The notes beneath the pieces were generated by a model. The model did not search any database and was not told the origin of the DNA. It was given only the letters and a program-made list of their open reading frames with translations. The position numbers were made by a program, and so were the translations under genes. Below, one piece after another: positions 61,730-64,000 of a stretch of 64,000 nucleotides of DNA. The number at the start of each line of letters is the position of its first letter. The first letter of the stretch is position 1. Source of the DNA: SZAS-79 sp963844255 (GTDB lineage: Bacteria > Pseudomonadota > Gammaproteobacteria > Burkholderiales > SG8-39); NCBI GenBank assembly GCA_963844255.1, contig CAWJNP010000069.1:1-64000 (forward strand), given 5' to 3'.

Positions 61730-62712
61730 AGCGAATCGCCTACGTCACCGGCAGCAACGGCTTTCTCGGGATCAATCTCTGCGCCGAACTGATCCGGCAG
61801 GACTGGCGCGTGCTCGCGCTCCATCGCCGCAGCTCAGAGCTGCGCTACCTCGACCGGTTCGCCGTCGAAAAGGTCGAGGGCGACATCAACGATCCGGCAT
61901 CGCTCGAGCGCACGCTGCCGCGCGGGGTCGACGCGGTGTTCCACGTTGCCGGCAGCACCAGTCTCTGGTCGAGACAAGATGCGGAGCAGGACAGGATCAA
62001 CATCGAGGGCACACGCAACGTCGCCGCCGCTGCGCTCGCCGCAGGCGCGAAGCGTTTCGTGCACACTTCGAGCATCTCGGCCTGGGGCATGTGCAACGGG
62101 CGGATCGACGAGACCACCGAACAGATCGGCGACCGCTCGCCGGTCAACTACCAGCGCTCGAAGTTTGCTGCCGAGATCGAGGTCCGGAACGCCATTGCGC
62201 GCGGTCTGGACGCAGTGATCCTGAACCCCGCGGGCATCCTCGGGCCCTACGACACGGCGGGCTACGCGCGCCTGTTCCGCCTGATATGGGCCGGTGCACT
62301 GCCAGGCGTGCCACCGGGTTGCGGCTCGTTCTGCGACGTGCGCGAAGTCGCGAAGGCGCATGTTGCGGCGGCCGAACGCGGCCGCACGGGCGAGCGCTAC
62401 CTGCTCGGCGGCACGGACGCGAGCTACCTCGATCTCGTGAAGGTCATCGGTGGACTGTCCGGCAGGCCGGTGCCAGCGCGGACCACGCCCGCGTGGCTGC
62501 TCAAGGCAGTCGCGGCGGCCGGCGAGTTCAAGTCCGTGTTCACCGGCCGGCAGCCCGACCTGACGCGCGAAGCCGCGACGATGGCCACCCGCAAGCTGTC
62601 GTGTGACTGCTCGAAAGCAATGCGCGAACTCGGGTTTTCCGCCATACCCCTGGAGACGATGGCCGGGGATTGCTTTCGCTGGATGAAACAGGAAGGCCGC
62701 CTCGGGACCTGA
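61726..62712 (+). CDS. NAD-dependent epimerase/dehydratase (extended SDR)
   Basis: 328 residues from GTG 61726. Seen: IAYVTGSNGFLGINLCAELI (NAD loop), VFHVAGSTSLWSRQDAEQDR, FVHTSSISAWGMCNG, YQRSK (catalytic Tyr/Lys) and LNPAGILGPYD. It resembles dihydroflavonol-reductase/3-beta-HSD-like enzymes. It is translationally coupled to the TAXI gene. Confidence 0.92.
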   Translation: MKRIAYVTGSNGFLGINLCAELIRQDWRVLALHRRSSELRYLDRFAVEKVEGDINDPASLERTLPRGVDAVFHVAGSTSLWSRQDAEQDRINIEGTRNVAAAALAAGAKRFVHTSSISAWGMCNGRIDETTEQIGDRSPVNYQRSKFAAEIEVRNAIARGLDAVILNPAGILGPYDTAGYARLFRLIWAGALPGVPPGCGSFCDVREVAKAHVAAAERGRTGERYLLGGTDASYLDLVKVIGGLSGRPVPARTTPAWLLKAVAAAGEFKSVFTGRQPDLTREAATMATRKLSCDCSKAMRELGFSAIPLETMAGDCFRWMKQEGRLGT

Positions 62713-62751
62713 GCACAGAGTGAAAGCCGCCGCGCAGTGTCCGCGGCGCGA

Positions 62752-62809
62752 TTGACAAGGCGTCCACCAGCCTCTAGCTTGGTAAGAACCCATTCTTACA
62801 AGATAAGAA
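62752..62809 (+). promoter_or_regulatory. Promoter and probable operator of the IclR gene
   Basis: TTGACA (62752-62757) and TAGCTT (62775-62780) are 17 nt apart. Just downstream, TAAGAA-CCCA-TTCTTA (62783-62798) is a perfect inverted repeat over the expected start site, and a third TAAGAA (62804-62809) ends one base before the ATG. This suits autorepression by the IclR protein. The leader would be only about 24 nt and lacks a clear ribosome site. Confidence 0.6.
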
Positions 62810-62810
62810 T

Positions 62811-63656
62811 ATGCTGAAGAAGCGCCGCGCCCCCGGAACCGGGCAGAAGGAGATCCTCTCGGTGGGCAAGGCGATCGACGTGCTGTTCGCGTTCAACCGC
62901 GAGCGGCCCTCGATGTCGGTTGAGGAACTCTGCGCGGAACTCGGACTGCCGCGCAGCACCGTCTACCGCCTGATCGCCACGCTGCGCGACAAGGGCGTGA
63001 TTCAGCAGAAGCCCGGCACTGATGACTACATGCTGGGTGCGCGCCTGCTCCAGGTCGGCGACGTGATCCGGCTATCGCTCGACCTGCGACACACCGCCCT
63101 GCCCTTCATGCAGCTGCTGGTGCGCCTGTCGCGCGAAACGGTGGTCCTGGTCGTGCCGACCGACAGCCAGGCGACCTACCTCGAGATGATCGAAAGTCCC
63201 GAGCCGATGCGCGTGATCCCGAGCGACGGCATGAGCTTTCCCCTGCACTGCGGCTCGACCCGCCGGATCCTGCTTGCCCACATGAGCGAGGCGTATCGCG
63301 AGCTGTACCTGCGCGGCCGGCTGCGGCGCTACACACCGGGCACCATCGTCGACAAGACCGAACTGCGCCGCGACCTCGCGCAGATCCTGAAGACCGGCTA
63401 TGCAGTCAGCAACCAGGAAATCTATGCCGGCGCGCGCAGCCTCGCGGCCCCGGTACGCGACGCCGGCGATCGCGTGGTCGCGAGCGTCGGCATCGTCGGG
63501 CCGGCGCAGCGTCTCACGGACGCGCGCATCGGAAAGCTCCTGCCCAGCCTGCTCGAATGCGCCGAGGGCATCTCGGTCGCACTGGGTGCACGACCGCGTC
63601 CGGCGAGCCGCGGCGCGCGCCACATGCACCGCACGACCGCCACGCAGACCGGATGA
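62811..63656 (+). CDS. IclR-family transcriptional regulator
   Basis: 281 residues. N-terminal winged helix (VGKAIDVLFAFNRERPSMSV, LCAELGLPRSTVYRLIATLR) and the C-terminal effector domain (SFPLHCGSTRRILLAHMSEA, GYAVSNQEIYAGARSLAAPV, ASVGIVGPAQRLTDARI). IclR proteins usually control adjacent catabolic or uptake operons. Its stop overlaps the acyl-CoA synthetase start (ATGA), so regulator and enzyme are made together. Confidence 0.93.
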   Translation: MLKKRRAPGTGQKEILSVGKAIDVLFAFNRERPSMSVEELCAELGLPRSTVYRLIATLRDKGVIQQKPGTDDYMLGARLLQVGDVIRLSLDLRHTALPFMQLLVRLSRETVVLVVPTDSQATYLEMIESPEPMRVIPSDGMSFPLHCGSTRRILLAHMSEAYRELYLRGRLRRYTPGTIVDKTELRRDLAQILKTGYAVSNQEIYAGARSLAAPVRDAGDRVVASVGIVGPAQRLTDARIGKLLPSLLECAEGISVALGARPRPASRGARHMHRTTATQTG

Positions 63657-64000
63657 ACGCAATGCTATCGCCCCCGCCGTTCGACGCCGCCTCGCTTTTC
63701 ATCGCCAGCGCGCACCGCTTCGGCGACAAGGTCGCGATCCGCCAGGACACCGCCACGACCACCTATGCCCAACTGCTCGACCGGATCGGCCGACTGGCGG
63801 CCGGTCTCGCGGCCCTCGGTGTCGGGCCCGGCGACCGCGTGGTCCTGCTGCTGCCGAACGGCGCGCGCTTTGTCGAAGCCTGGTGGGCGATCATCCGCGC
63901 AGGCGCGGTGGTGGTTCCGCTCAACCCGCGCACGGCGTACGAGGAACTGCACTTTTACGTCGACAACAGCGGCGCACACTGCATGGTGACCGACGCGGAG
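63653..64000 (+). CDS. AMP-binding acyl-CoA synthetase/ligase (N-terminal part)
   Basis: 116 codons before the window ends. Seen: the N-terminus of an acyl-adenylate-forming enzyme (LFIASAHRFGDKVAIRQDTA, TTTYAQLLDRIGRLAAGLAA, GVGPGDRVVLLLPNGARFVE, AWWAIIRAGAVVVPLNPRTA). The P-loop and active site lie beyond the edge. Expected reaction: activation of a carboxylic acid to its CoA thioester. ATG 63653 overlaps the IclR stop. Confidence 0.9.
   Translation, partial: MNAMLSPPPFDAASLFIASAHRFGDKVAIRQDTATTTYAQLLDRIGRLAAGLAALGVGPGDRVVLLLPNGARFVEAWWAIIRAGAVVVPLNPRTAYEELHFYVDNSGAHCMVTDAE

Overview
The window is a GC-rich bacterial chromosome segment, with third codon positions strongly biased to G/C. 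Its gene families point to a betaproteobacterium of the Burkholderiales: a Bug/TctC receptor, several TRAP and TAXI receptors, a CaiB/BaiF CoA-transferase, homogentisate and 4-hydroxybenzoate catabolism, a DUF2970 protein, and lysine-rich and RcnB-type small proteins. This assignment is an inference from gene content. I saw no rRNA gene, tRNA gene, CRISPR array, insertion sequence or phage module.

Layout. 1-144 is the tail of an unidentified gene. 131-5739 (minus) is a five-gene peptide-type ABC importer. 5880-8290 holds a frameshifted CoA-transferase, a BON-domain remnant, a MarR regulator and a candidate small RNA. 8289-9677 is a UbiD-like decarboxylase. 9802-17820 is mostly envelope and signalling genes: an FHA-tailed cyclase, a patatin lipoprotein, two membrane proteins, an RcnB-like protein, a triple beta-gamma-crystallin protein and small secreted proteins. 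17842-20756 (minus) is the first TRAP transporter. 21268-23636 is hpd-fahA. 23818-25891 is a frameshifted UvrD-type helicase. 26032-30631 holds a frameshifted FAA hydrolase, a cysteine-free Asp/Glu-racemase-superfamily protein, a cytidylate-kinase-like/BON fusion, a TSUP permease and a quinone oxidoreductase. 30671-33280 (minus) is a malic enzyme coupled to a Bug receptor.

33531-36845 holds an acyl-CoA dehydrogenase facing a two-gene NarI-like/HdrD-like membrane Fe-S module with an FNR-type box in its promoter. 36949-39532 is a run of small enzymes and transporters, part of it with weaker GC3. 39547-41537 (minus) is a 2-oxoacid dehydrogenase E1 pair. 41620-45901 carries an aldo/keto reductase, a lysine-rich protein, a GDPD, a rhomboid protease and an MFS carrier. 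45935-50465 joins a ferredoxin and a CYP153-like P450 to a second TRAP transporter. 50482-57556 holds adhesin-E-like, SEL1, cyclase, epoxide hydrolase, SDR, GST and DUF1330 genes. 57553-64000 centres on a MocR-type regulator divergent from pobA, then a frameshifted TAXI receptor, an epimerase, an IclR regulator and the start of an acyl-CoA synthetase.

Taken together the genes suit a heterotrophic degrader of organic acids and aromatic or aliphatic compounds. Receptor-dependent uptake (ABC, two TRAP, Bug, TAXI) feeds CoA-dependent, decarboxylating and ring-cleaving enzymes. Five genes carry one to four single-base frame changes, mostly an apparent extra base, inside otherwise well-conserved sequence. 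Sequencing or assembly indels are a serious alternative to gene decay.
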